Shown here one piece after another: positions 41,744-50,874 of a stretch of DNA of 64,000 bases. The DNA is taken from assembly GCA_963702595.1 (NCBI GenBank), contig CAVPDC010000004.1, positions 1-64,000 of the forward strand, written 5' to 3'. Every line of letters starts with the position of its first letter. Position 1 is the stretch's first letter. This DNA is from JALORV01 sp963702595 (GTDB lineage: Bacteria; Pseudomonadota; Gammaproteobacteria; Burkholderiales; Burkholderiaceae_F). The translations under genes and the position numbers were made by a program. The notes beneath the pieces were generated by a model that worked only from the letters and a program-made list of their open reading frames with translations, was not told the origin of the DNA and searched no databases.

Positions 41744-42874
41744 ATGAGCGCGGATAACAGACCCCAAATTGAACTCGAGCAACGGATCGTTTCCCGAGTC
41801 ATGGACGCCTTCGTCCGCATCGGCCTGGTGCTCGTCCTGGCCTTCTTCTGCTACCGGGCGCTCTCGCCGTTCCTGACTCTGCTGATCTGGTCGCTGATCC
41901 TCGCGGTGACGCTGTATCCGCTGCACGATGCCGTGGCCCGCAAGCTCGGTGGCCGCCACGGGCTGGCGGCGACGCTGATCGCGATCCTGGGCCTGGCACT
42001 GATCGTCGCGCCGTCTGCCGTGTTGATGACTTCGCTCGGCGATTCGGTGCATCAGTTCATTCGAAACGTTCAGTCGAACTCACTTGTAGTCCCTGCACCG
42101 ATTGAGTCCGTGGCCACCTGGCCGGTCGTTGGCCCGCGGCTGCACGCCATGTGGTCCCAGGCGCACGCCGATCTGCCGGCTCTGGTGCAGAGCCTGCAAC
42201 CACAGCTTGGCGACGTCGCGAAGGCGGCGCTCGGCTTCGTGGGGGGCATCGGCGTCGGCCTGCTGCTGTTTCTCGCGGCCTTCATCATCGCCGGCATCAT
42301 CATGGCTTTTGGCGAAGAAGGTGCGCGCGCGAGCGTTGTGATCTTCCAGCGCATCGTCGGCCCGGCGCGCGGAGAGGAACTCGCCAAGCTGTCCACCGCG
42401 ACGATTCGCGCCGTCGCCCAGGGCGTCATCGGTGTGGCGTTCATCCAGGCCATCATCGTCGGTCTCTGCCTGCTGGTCGCCGGCATACCCTGGCCGGGCC
42501 TGCTGGCACTCATCGTGCTGGTGCTCGGTATTGCCCAAGTACCGGCGCTGATCGTCACCATACCGGCGATCGGCTACATCTGGTGGACCGGAACCTACGG
42601 CAACGTCGAGGCCGTCGCCTTCACTGTGCTCTTGCTTGTCGCGGGTATGGCCGACAACGTCCTCAAGCCGCTGATGCTCGGCCGTGGAGTCAAGGCGCCG
42701 ATGGTGGTGATCCTGCTCGGCGCGCTCGGCGGCATGGCAACCGCGGGAATCCTCGGCATGTTCGTCGGCGCCACCTTGCTCACGCTCGGCTACAAGATCT
42801 TCATGGGCTGGGTGGTGGATAACCCGGACGCGGATACATCCAGACGCAAGGGCGACATGCCCTCTGCGAGCTGA
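41744..42874 (+). CDS. AI-2E family transporter (UPF0118 permease)
   Basis: 376 residues from MSADNRPQIELEQR, preceded by AGGGAG. About eight hydrophobic segments in the family pattern: FLTLLIWSLILAVTLYPLHD near residue 48, a long central extramembrane stretch 100-160, GVIGVAFIQAIIVGLCLLVA near 225, and LKPLMLGRGVKAPMVVILLG near 307. The family exports or exchanges small molecules or Na+/H+; the substrate cannot be told. It lies in one direction with the sulfur and SulP genes. Confidence 0.9.
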   Translation: MSADNRPQIELEQRIVSRVMDAFVRIGLVLVLAFFCYRALSPFLTLLIWSLILAVTLYPLHDAVARKLGGRHGLAATLIAILGLALIVAPSAVLMTSLGDSVHQFIRNVQSNSLVVPAPIESVATWPVVGPRLHAMWSQAHADLPALVQSLQPQLGDVAKAALGFVGGIGVGLLLFLAAFIIAGIIMAFGEEGARASVVIFQRIVGPARGEELAKLSTATIRAVAQGVIGVAFIQAIIVGLCLLVAGIPWPGLLALIVLVLGIAQVPALIVTIPAIGYIWWTGTYGNVEAVAFTVLLLVAGMADNVLKPLMLGRGVKAPMVVILLGALGGMATAGILGMFVGATLLTLGYKIFMGWVVDNPDADTSRRKGDMPSAS

Positions 42875-42894
42875 ATCGCGCAGGCGGTCGTGAA

Positions 42895-43428
42895 ATGAAA
42901 TCCGAAGAGCTGAAGCAAAAGGCCAAGCACGAGCTGATCGAGTACGCGGTGAACGTCGTGTACCTGGCGATCGTGTTCGCCGCCTTCACGTGGTACCGGC
43001 GCCTGATCCTCGCCTCGTACGACATCACCTACACGAATTACTGGTTCGCGGTGATCGAGGCGCTGATCCTTGGCAAGGTGATCATGATCGGCGGCATCTT
43101 TCGCCTCGGCCGCAGCCTCGAGGACAAGCCGCTGATCTACAGCAGTTTGTACAAGACCGCCGTGTTCTGCCTGTTCTGCGCTACCTTCACCGTCGCCGAG
43201 CATACGGTCGTCGGCCTGTGGCGAGGTGAAGGGCTCGCCGCGGGCCTGCACGAGATCGCCGAAAAGGGAGGCTTTGAAGTCCTGGCCAACACGCTGATGC
43301 TCTTCGTGTCGCTGTTCCCGTTCTTCGCATTCAGGGAACTGGGACGCGTGTTCGGGCGCGACCGGCTGCGGGACATCTTCTTCATGAGGCGACGCGACCT
43401 CACGAATCGGGCGGAGGCAGAGTCGTGA
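42895..43428 (+). CDS. Hypothetical inner-membrane protein with four helices
   Basis: 177 residues. An N-terminal amphipathic helix (MKSEELKQKAKHELIEYAVN) is followed by about four hydrophobic segments (VVYLAIVFAAFTWY, YWFAVIEALILGKVIMIGGI, SLYKTAVFCLFCATFTVAEH, ANTLMLFVSLFPFFAF) and a basic C-terminus. I do not recognise the family. The stop overlaps the GTG start of the sulP gene (GTGA), so the product may work with that transporter. Confidence 0.75.
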   Translation: MKSEELKQKAKHELIEYAVNVVYLAIVFAAFTWYRRLILASYDITYTNYWFAVIEALILGKVIMIGGIFRLGRSLEDKPLIYSSLYKTAVFCLFCATFTVAEHTVVGLWRGEGLAAGLHEIAEKGGFEVLANTLMLFVSLFPFFAFRELGRVFGRDRLRDIFFMRRRDLTNRAEAES

Positions 43429-45231
43429 AGTCCGAAGGCGGCCTTGCTGGACTGCTGCGCCGCCGGCTGCCGATCCTCGAGTGGGGAGCGGAGTATTCGG
43501 GCCAGACGCTGGTCGGTGATCTCGTCGCCGCCGCGATCGTCTCGATGATGCTGATCCCGCAGTCGCTCGCGTATGCGCTGCTGGTCGGACTGCCGCCGCA
43601 GCTTGGGGCTCTATGCCTCGATGGCGCCGTTGCTGCTTTACGCGGTCTTCGGCACGTCACGTGCACTGGCCGTGGGGCCGGTTGCCGTAGCGAGCCTGAT
43701 GACCGGCGCGGCGGCCGCCCAGATCGCGACGCAGGGCACGCCGGAGCACGTGGGCGCGGCCGTCGTCATCGCGCTGCTGACCGGTCTCCTGATGATGACA
43801 ATGGGACTTCTGCGGCTCGGCTTCCTTGCAAACTTCCTGAGCCACCCTGTCGTCTCCGGGTTCATCACGGCGGCCGCGGTGCAGATCGCGGCCGGGCAGA
43901 TTGGTCCGCTGCTTGGCATCAAGACGCATGGCGAGAGCCTGCTGGAGATCCTCGAGTCGCTGCTGCCTCACCTCGGCGATGTGAAGCCCGTCACGGCGGC
44001 AGTCGGCATCACGGCCGTGGTCTTCCTCCTGTGGGCGAAGCGCGGCCTGAAGCCGCTGATGGTCCGCTTCGGTCTCGGCGACAGGCCCGCGGACATCGTC
44101 GCGAAGGCGGCCCCGGCGATGGCGATCGTCGCCTGCACGGCCGCGGTGTGGGCCATTGGGCTCGACGCGCGCGGTGTAGGCATCCTTGGCGCGGTGCCGG
44201 CGGGCCTGCCGAAGCTGGCGCTGCCGGCGTTCGACGCGACGCTCTGGACGACGCTGCTGGTGCCCTCGCTGCTCATCGCGATCGTCGGCTATGTGGAGTC
44301 GATCTCGGTCGCACTCACACTGGCCGCCAAGCGACGCCAGCGCGTCGATCCGGACCAAGAGTTGATCGCGCTGGGCGTGGCCGACGTCGGCTCGGCCGTC
44401 TCCGGCGGGTTCCCCGTCACGGGCGCACTGTCGCGCTCGGTGGTGAACTTCGACGCGGGAGCCCAGACGCCGGCGGCGGGCGCATTCGCGGCGATCGGCG
44501 TGGGGCTGGCGACGCTCTACCTCACGCCGCTGCTCTTCTACATGCCGAAGACGGCGCTCGCCGCCATCATCATCGTCGCGGTGCTGTCGCTCGTGGACTT
44601 CGCCGCGCTGAAGCACACCTGGGACTATTCCCGCGCCGAGTTTGCGGCGATGGTGGCGACGATCCTCGTGACCTGGCTGGACGGCGTCGAATCGGGACTA
44701 ATCGCCGGCGTCGGCCTTTCGATCTTTCTGCACCTGTACGCCACGTCGCGTCCGCACGTCGCCGTCATCGGGCAGATCCCAGGTACTTCGCACTTCCGCA
44801 ACGTCGAGCGCCACGAAGCGGTGACGGATGCGGAGATCCTCTCGTTGCGCGTGGACGCGAGCCTGTACTTCCCGAACGCCCGCTTCATCGAGGAACTGGT
44901 CAACGAATCGGTGGCGGCCAACCCAGCGATCCGCCACGTCATTCTCGAGTGCCTTGCGGTGAATACGATCGATCTGTCGGCACTCGAAAGTCTGTCGGCC
45001 ATCAACAAGCGGCTCGCGGAAGGCGGCATCACCTTGCATCTGTCCGCGGTGAAGGGGCCGGTGATGGATCGACTGAAACGATCGCACTTCCTGCAGGAAC
45101 TGACGGGAAAGGTGCATCTGTCGCACTTCGATGCGGTCTCCAGCATCAGGCCTGAGCTCGCGACGAGCGTTCTCCAGTCGGCACGGGCGCCAACCGCTGC
45201 CGCGCAAGCAGCGCCTCTGCCAGATCACTGA
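43425..45231 (+). CDS. SulP family anion transporter with STAS domain (one-base frame break)
   Basis: Inner-membrane SulP permease, about 600 residues once repaired. The frame from the GTG at 43425 gives a normal SulP start (LIPQSLAYALLVGLPPQLG) and then fails at a GGGG run, 43605-43608. Dropping one G continues as LGLYASMAPLLLYAVFG and runs to 45231. The membrane part ends near LVTWLDGVESGLIAG, and a STAS domain follows (ILSLRVDASLYFPNARFIEE, HVILECLAVNTIDLSALES). A carbonic anhydrase gene starts 18 bases later, which points to bicarbonate rather than sulfate as substrate. The frame break is probably a sequencing error, since both halves look conserved. Confidence 0.85.
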
Positions 45232-45249
45232 TAGGCCGCCCGCACTCAC

Positions 45250-46110
45250 ATGAAGACAGTCGAGATCGCCTATCGCTACGACGGTGCCAAAGCTTCGCTG
45301 CGCGAGCGGCCCAGCGATGCCGATGCCGCGCGACTGCGGCTGAATGACGGCAACCGGGCCTTTGCGGAACTCTTCACCCGTCTCGAAGAAGGAACGGGGA
45401 CTGCGCGTCGCGTCGTACCTATCGATCCACGCGACCTGGGCCTGCTGCCGACCGGCGACTTGCCGCCGCAGCGGCCGTTTGCCGCGGTCCTCGGCTGTGC
45501 CGACGCGCGTGTTCCGACCGAGCTGATCTTCAACGAAGGGCCGAATGACCTCTTTGTCGTGCGCGTCGCTGGAAACACGCTCGGCGAAGATGTGCGCGGC
45601 AGCCTGAACTACGCGATCGATCATCTCGGCGACAGCCTCAAACTCATTGTCGTGCTGGGCCACAGCGCCTGCGGTGCGGTGACAGCCGCGGTCGACGTTT
45701 TCCTGGACCCGTCCGGCTATCTCGCGCTCGCGTCGAAGCACGCGATTCGCTCGATGGTCGACCGCCTGCTGGTTGTCGTCGAGGCATCGGCCAGGCGGAT
45801 GACTGCGACGTTCGGCCCCGACATTTTGGGCCATCGAAACTACCGCGAAGCACTGATCGAGGTGGCCGTCGTGACGAACGCGGCGCTCGCGGCGCATTCG
45901 ATGCAGCGCGAGATCGAAGCACGCTGTGCGAGTGGCGTGCGCGCCGCTTACGGCGTCTATGTATTGACGGAACGCAGTATCTGGGCGCCGCGTCACGGGA
46001 CGGACGAGGTGACGGGCATCGCCCTGCCGCCAGACGACGCACGGGGATTTATCGAGTTCGGCGACGCTGTGCTTCGCTCGCAGCGGATCGCGAGCTTGCT
46101 CGGACCTTGA
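45250..46110 (+). CDS. Beta-class carbonic anhydrase
   Basis: Interconverts CO2 and bicarbonate, 286 residues. The zinc ligands are Cys83 (in LGCADARVPTE, with the Asp85-Arg87 dyad), His138 and Cys141 (GHSACGAVTAA). The N-terminal 70 residues are an extension before the core. It directly follows the sulP gene, the arrangement seen for candidate bicarbonate transporters. Cytoplasmic, no signal peptide. Confidence 0.93.
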   Translation: MKTVEIAYRYDGAKASLRERPSDADAARLRLNDGNRAFAELFTRLEEGTGTARRVVPIDPRDLGLLPTGDLPPQRPFAAVLGCADARVPTELIFNEGPNDLFVVRVAGNTLGEDVRGSLNYAIDHLGDSLKLIVVLGHSACGAVTAAVDVFLDPSGYLALASKHAIRSMVDRLLVVVEASARRMTATFGPDILGHRNYREALIEVAVVTNAALAAHSMQREIEARCASGVRAAYGVYVLTERSIWAPRHGTDEVTGIALPPDDARGFIEFGDAVLRSQRIASLLGP

Positions 46111-46181
46111 GCCGGACATCCGCTCTCTTCGCGATTACGGAATGCATTCGTTACACAGGCAAAGCAGAAAAAGGAGCGCAC

Positions 46182-47873
46182 ATGAAAGTCATCATCGTCG
46201 GCGGAGTGGCCGGAGGAGCGTCCTGCGCAGCGCGCCTGCGCCGACTCGACGAGAAGGCCGAGATCCTCATGGTGGAGCGCGGGCCGTACATCTCCTATGC
46301 GAACTGCGGCCTGCCGTACCACGTCGGCGGCGTGATCGAGCAGGAGTCGAGCCTGCTCGTCGCCGGCCCCGAGATGTTCCGCGGATTCTTCGCGATCGAG
46401 GTCAGAACCGGCTGCGAGGCCGTGAAGATTTCTCCGGATGCCCGGACCATCGACTTGCGCGACGTCGCGACCGGCAAGGTCACGACCGAGTCCTACGACA
46501 AACTGGTGCTGTCACCGGGCGCGCGGTCGATCCGTCCGCCGCTGCCGGGCATCGACCTGCCGGGGATCTTCCAGCTCAGAACCGTGCCCGACGCACGCGC
46601 GATCCGCGAGTGGCTCGAGAAGGGTTCGGAGTTCCTCGCCGGGATGTACCGGTACTCGGGTTTCCAGACGGTGCGACCAAAGACCCGCGCGGTGGTCGTC
46701 GGCGGCGGCTTCATCGGCGTCGAGACCGCGGAAAACCTCATCCATCGAGGGTTCGAAGTAACCCTCATCGAGATGGCCGACCAGATCCTCGCGCCGCTCG
46801 ACGCGGAGATGGCGCGCGTGGTCGAAGGCCACCTGGAGCGGCACGGTGTGCGGCTGGCACTCAACGATGGCGTAGCTGCCTTCGAGAAGGCCGACGGCGC
46901 ACTGAAGGTGCGCACGAAGTCCGGCAAGGAGTATCCGGCCGACGTCGTAATCCTCGCGCTGGGCGTGCGGCCGGACACCGACCTTGCGAAGACCGCCGGC
47001 CTTCAAATCGGCGAACGCGGCGGTATCCATGTCGATGAGCAGATGCGCACCAGCAATCCGGACATCTTCGCCGTGGGCGACGCGGTCGAAGTGAAGGACA
47101 CCGTCACCGGCGAGGCGAGCCTGGTCGCACTGGCAGGGCCGGCGAACCGGCAGGGCCGCATCGCCGCCGACGTGATTGCCGGCCGCGACTCGCGCTTCCG
47201 CGGCACGCAGGGCACCGCGATCATCGGGATGTTCGGCGCGGCGGCGGCGTGGACCGGTGTCAACGAGAAGACGCTCAGGCGTCGCGGCGACACCGACTAT
47301 GAAAAGGTCTACCTGTATCCGAACTCGCACGCCGGCTACTACCCCGGTGCCCGCCCGATCGCGCTGAAGACCATCTTCCGCAAATCGGATGGTCGCGTGC
47401 TCGGCGCGCAGGGCCTCGGCGAGGACGGCGTCGACAAACGCATCAGCACCATCGCGATGGCGATCCAGATGGGTGCGACGGTTTACGATCTGGAGGAAGC
47501 AGAGCTTTGCTACGCGCCGCAGTTCGGCAGCGCGAAGGACCCGGTGAATTTCGCCGGCATGGTCGCCGCCGGTGTGCTACGCGACGACATGCCGGTTAGT
47601 CACTGGGATTCTGTCGATGGCGCATTCCTGCTCGACGTGCGTGGTCCGATCGAACTCGCCGTCGAAAGCGTGCCGGGTGCGGTTAATGTCCCGCTCCCTC
47701 AACTCCGTGCGCGTCTGGGAGAGTTGCCCCGCGACCGGGAGATCCTGACGATTTGTCGTTCCGGTGGGCGCGCCTACTTTGCAGCGCGCATCCTGCAGCA
47801 GAACGGGTTCAAGGCTCGTGTGCTTTCCGGCGGCATGCTGTCGCGCACTTTCTTTCAATTGATCGAAAGCTGA
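46182..47873 (+). CDS. CoA-disulfide reductase-like flavoprotein fused to rhodanese
   Basis: 563 residues from MKVIIVGGVAGGASCAARLR; AAAGGAGC precedes the start. FAD/NAD(P) motifs GGVAGGAS and VVVGGGFIGVETAENL (near residue 175) surround the single redox cysteine Cys42 in SYANCGLPYH, typical of CoA-disulfide and polysulfide reductases. A C-terminal rhodanese domain carries CRSGGRAYFAARI near 525. This CoADR-RHD fusion family includes NAD(P)H-dependent polysulfide and persulfide reductases. It is the enzyme that would reduce persulfides loaded by the nearby rhodaneses. Confidence 0.9.
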   Translation: MKVIIVGGVAGGASCAARLRRLDEKAEILMVERGPYISYANCGLPYHVGGVIEQESSLLVAGPEMFRGFFAIEVRTGCEAVKISPDARTIDLRDVATGKVTTESYDKLVLSPGARSIRPPLPGIDLPGIFQLRTVPDARAIREWLEKGSEFLAGMYRYSGFQTVRPKTRAVVVGGGFIGVETAENLIHRGFEVTLIEMADQILAPLDAEMARVVEGHLERHGVRLALNDGVAAFEKADGALKVRTKSGKEYPADVVILALGVRPDTDLAKTAGLQIGERGGIHVDEQMRTSNPDIFAVGDAVEVKDTVTGEASLVALAGPANRQGRIAADVIAGRDSRFRGTQGTAIIGMFGAAAAWTGVNEKTLRRRGDTDYEKVYLYPNSHAGYYPGARPIALKTIFRKSDGRVLGAQGLGEDGVDKRISTIAMAIQMGATVYDLEEAELCYAPQFGSAKDPVNFAGMVAAGVLRDDMPVSHWDSVDGAFLLDVRGPIELAVESVPGAVNVPLPQLRARLGELPRDREILTICRSGGRAYFAARILQQNGFKARVLSGGMLSRTFFQLIES

Positions 47874-47969
47874 CCCGAAAGGGATGAGAAGAACCGTCAT
47901 CGGCAGGGACGAGGCGGACTCGCCCGAAGCGAACGCAGCTCGCTCAAACCAACGAAACCACGAGGACAC

Positions 47970-48443
47970 ATGAAGCCATCGAACACGACTATCGCTGCCA
48001 CTTGCGCGTGCGCTGCGTTGCTCGCAGGCAGTGCACTTGCTCAGCAGTACGTTTACCCCGCCAAGGGACAGTCCGCCGATCAGCAGAAGAAGGACGAGTC
48101 GGCTTGCCACCAGTGGGCCGTGCAGCAGACGGGGGTCGATCCGGCCAAACCGCCCCCTCCCCCTGCGGCCGCGAAGCCAGCGACGACAGCGACCGGCACG
48201 ACGCCCGGCGCCGGCGCGCGTGGCGCGGCGCGCGGTGCCATCGTCGGCGAGGCTGTGTCCGGCGACGCGAGCACCGGCGCCGCAGTTGGCGCCGCGGCCG
48301 CGCGTGGCCAGAGCCGTCGCCAGAACGCTGCCCAGGCGCAACAGCAGCAGGCGGCCGCGCAGCAGGCGACATCGTCCCAGCAGGCCGCCTACGGCAAGGC
48401 GCGTGCAGCCTGCCTCGAGGGCCGCGGGTATACGGTCAAGTGA
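47970..48443 (+). CDS. Exported glycine-zipper protein
   Basis: 157 residues with a signal peptide ending near GSALAQQ. A conserved Cys-Trp segment (DESACHQWAVQQTG) is followed by a proline-rich linker, an alanine/glycine zipper (GARGAARGAIVGEAVSG, STGAAVGAAAARG), a glutamine-rich stretch and the C-terminal CLEGRGYTVK. It is probably an outer-membrane or periplasmic structural protein of the YMGG/glycine-zipper group. Function unknown. Confidence 0.8.
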   Translation: MKPSNTTIAATCACAALLAGSALAQQYVYPAKGQSADQQKKDESACHQWAVQQTGVDPAKPPPPPAAAKPATTATGTTPGAGARGAARGAIVGEAVSGDASTGAAVGAAAARGQSRRQNAAQAQQQQAAAQQATSSQQAAYGKARAACLEGRGYTVK

Positions 48444-48489
48444 GCGCACTGTCGGGAAGTCGCAGCGGATCCAGGGAATGGAGAGCACT

Positions 48490-49854
48490 ATGAAGCCAAG
48501 TCGAACCACGCTTGTCGAACGTCACATGAAGGTCGCCTGGACCGCCTTGATGGCTGTCGCGATGACGATCATTTTTTCCGCGACGCCGTTCGCGCAGGCG
48601 CCTGCGGCAGCGGGGGGGGCAGCCCCGGCGCTGCCGGCCGCGGAGCTCGAACAGCTCGTCGGGCCGATCGCGCTGTACCCGGATGACCTGGTCGCGATCA
48701 TCCTGCCGGCCTCGACCAGCCCGCTTCAGATCGTCCAGGCCGATCGTTATCTGGACAAGCGCAAGTCCGACCCGAAGCTGCCGATCGACGACAAGTGGGA
48801 CGACCCGGTGAAGTCGCTGCTCAACTACCCCGATGTCGTGAAGAAAATGAGCAACGATCTCGACTGGACCAGCGCGCTCGGCGAAGCCGTCGTCGCCGAC
48901 CAGGGCGCCGTGATCGAGGCGGTCCAGGTCTTTCGCCGCAAGGCAAAGGCGGCGGGCAATTTGAAGACCGACGACAAGCAGGTGGTGAAGACCCAGCAGG
49001 AGGTCATCATCATCGAGCCGGCCAATCCGCAGGTGATCTACGTGCCGCAATACAACCCATCCACGGTTGTGGTCTACAGCGCGGCGCCGGTGTACGGCTA
49101 CTACCCGACCGCGTATCCGGCTTATTACTACCCGTACGCGCCGGGGGCCGCCTTGGCGGCCGGGGTCGTCTGGGGCGCCGCGATCGGCGCGGCGTGGAGT
49201 GGCAATCGCTACGGCTACGGTGGCGGCGAAGCCAACATCAACGTCAACAACACCACCAACGTCAGTCGCGGCGGCAACACGGTGAACACCGGTGGTAACA
49301 CGGCCAATCGCGGGAGTGGACAGGGCAGTGGCAGCTCGCAGTGGAAATCGAACAAGCAGCCGGGGCAGGTCAGCAGTTCGGTCGGCAAGTCGTCGCCGTC
49401 CAATCGCGCGGGTGATGCGCGCGGCGGGGCGGGTGCTTCGGCAAGCGGTGGAGCGCGTGCCTCGACGCAGCCGGCAGGCGGAGCCGACCGCGGCGGCGCG
49501 GGTAGTGCAGACCGCGGCGGCGCAGGCGGTGCGGACCGCGGCAGCAGTGCCGGCGGCGGCCGCGACAGTGCCGGCGGTGCCGGTGGTTCAGCGCGGCCGT
49601 CCACGCAGCCGGCGGGCGGCGGTCGCGGCGACAGCGCCATGGGCGGCTACGACTCCGGTCGGCAGACGACGGCGGACAGCTCGCGAGGTGCGTCGAGTCG
49701 CAGTTCGTCGTACGGCGGCAGCGGTGGCGGCTACAGCAGCAGCGGTGGCGGGTCGCGTTCGAGCGCAAGCAGTGGAGCGTCGCGTGGCGGCGGCGGCGGC
49801 GGAGCGTCGCGTGGGGGCGGCGGCGGTGGTCGCGGCGGCGGCGGTCGGCGCTGA
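48490..49854 (+). CDS. DUF3300 family exported protein with long Gly/Ser/Arg tail
   Basis: 454 residues from the ATG at 48490 (a start at 48526 would give a cleaner signal peptide). The conserved DUF3300 part covers about residues 45-235: LEQLVGPIALYPDDLVAIIL, ANPQVIYVPQYNPSTVVVY and a Tyr/Pro-rich YYPTAYPAYYYPYAPG region. The last about 200 residues are low complexity with repeated GGADRGGAG-type units and a Gly-Arg end. The DUF3300 gene is followed by DUF2950, a pairing I recall from other Proteobacteria. No catalytic motif is visible. Confidence 0.85.
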   Translation: MKPSRTTLVERHMKVAWTALMAVAMTIIFSATPFAQAPAAAGGAAPALPAAELEQLVGPIALYPDDLVAIILPASTSPLQIVQADRYLDKRKSDPKLPIDDKWDDPVKSLLNYPDVVKKMSNDLDWTSALGEAVVADQGAVIEAVQVFRRKAKAAGNLKTDDKQVVKTQQEVIIIEPANPQVIYVPQYNPSTVVVYSAAPVYGYYPTAYPAYYYPYAPGAALAAGVVWGAAIGAAWSGNRYGYGGGEANINVNNTTNVSRGGNTVNTGGNTANRGSGQGSGSSQWKSNKQPGQVSSSVGKSSPSNRAGDARGGAGASASGGARASTQPAGGADRGGAGSADRGGAGGADRGSSAGGGRDSAGGAGGSARPSTQPAGGGRGDSAMGGYDSGRQTTADSSRGASSRSSSYGGSGGGYSSSGGGSRSSASSGASRGGGGGGASRGGGGGGRGGGGRR

Positions 49855-49869
49855 CCAAGGAGCGATGCC

Positions 49870-50839
49870 ATGTCCGCATTTCCCTCAATCGCAAACAGGA
49901 CCTCATCCATGAAGAGCAATTCGATCTGGTCGAACCTGACGCGGGCCATGCTCGCCCTTCTGTTCGCCGCACCGCTGGCGGCGACCGCAGTTCCCCCGCA
50001 GACATTCGCCACGCCCGAAGCGGCGGTCGATGCGCTGGAGGCGGCCCTTAAGGCCGACTCCGAGCCGCAACTGCTGGCGATCTTCGGCGACGCGCACAAG
50101 GACACGCTCATCGAACCGGACCGGACAACGGCGAGTGCGAACCGCGCGCGGATCGTCGCCGCGATGCAGACACTGCGCGTCCTCAAGGAGCCGAGCCCGG
50201 ACCGTCGCGTGCTCGTCATCGGCGACCTGGCGTGGCCGTTCCCGATCCCGCTCGTGAAGACCGGCGACCGCTGGAGCTTCGCGACAGATCTCGGCGTCGA
50301 GGAACTGGCCAACCGCCGCATCGGCGGCCACGAGCGCAATGCCATTTACGTGCTGCGCGCTTACGTCGATGCGCAACGTGCGTTTGCGTCCAGAGATCGC
50401 GATGGCGACGGCGTGCTGCAGTACGCGCAGAAGGTCATGAGCACGCCAGGCAAGCAGGACGGCCTGTACTGGGCGTCGGACCCAGTAAAGGGCGACGAGG
50501 CCAGTCCGTTCGGGCCGCTGCTTGCGGAAGCGTCGCCGTACATCAAGGGCAAAGTGGCGGGCGATCCGTACCGCGGCTACTACTTCCGGATCCTGACACA
50601 GCAGGGCGCGAGCGCGCCCGGCGGTGCCTACAGCTACCTGATAAACGGCCGCATGATCGCCGGCTTCGCAATGATCGCGTACCCCGCGGAATACGGCGAA
50701 AGCGGCGTGATGACGTTCATCGTGAATCAGAACGGCGTTGTCTACGAGCGCGATCTCGGGCCGCAGACAGCGAAACTCGCGCCGGCAATCAAGGTCGTTC
50801 GATCCGGGCAAGGGCTGGAAACCGGTCAAGCCCGAGTGA
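49870..50839 (+). CDS. DUF2950 family exported protein (one-base frame break near its end)
   Basis: About 320 residues, with AAGGAG before the start and a signal peptide. The conserved part includes VLVIGDLAWPFPIPLVKTGD, a GDGVLQYAQKVMSTPGKQDGLYW stretch read in two parts, and AYPAEYGESGVMTFIVN. As written, the frame runs on without a stop into the next gene. Removing one base near 50797 gives the usual family ending FDPGKGWKPVKPE and a TGA at 50837-50839. The apparent fusion is therefore an artefact of a one-base insertion, or a recent mutation. Confidence 0.8.
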
Positions 50840-50874
50840 TTCTTCAACCCCTCTCAACAGAACGGAGCAACACC

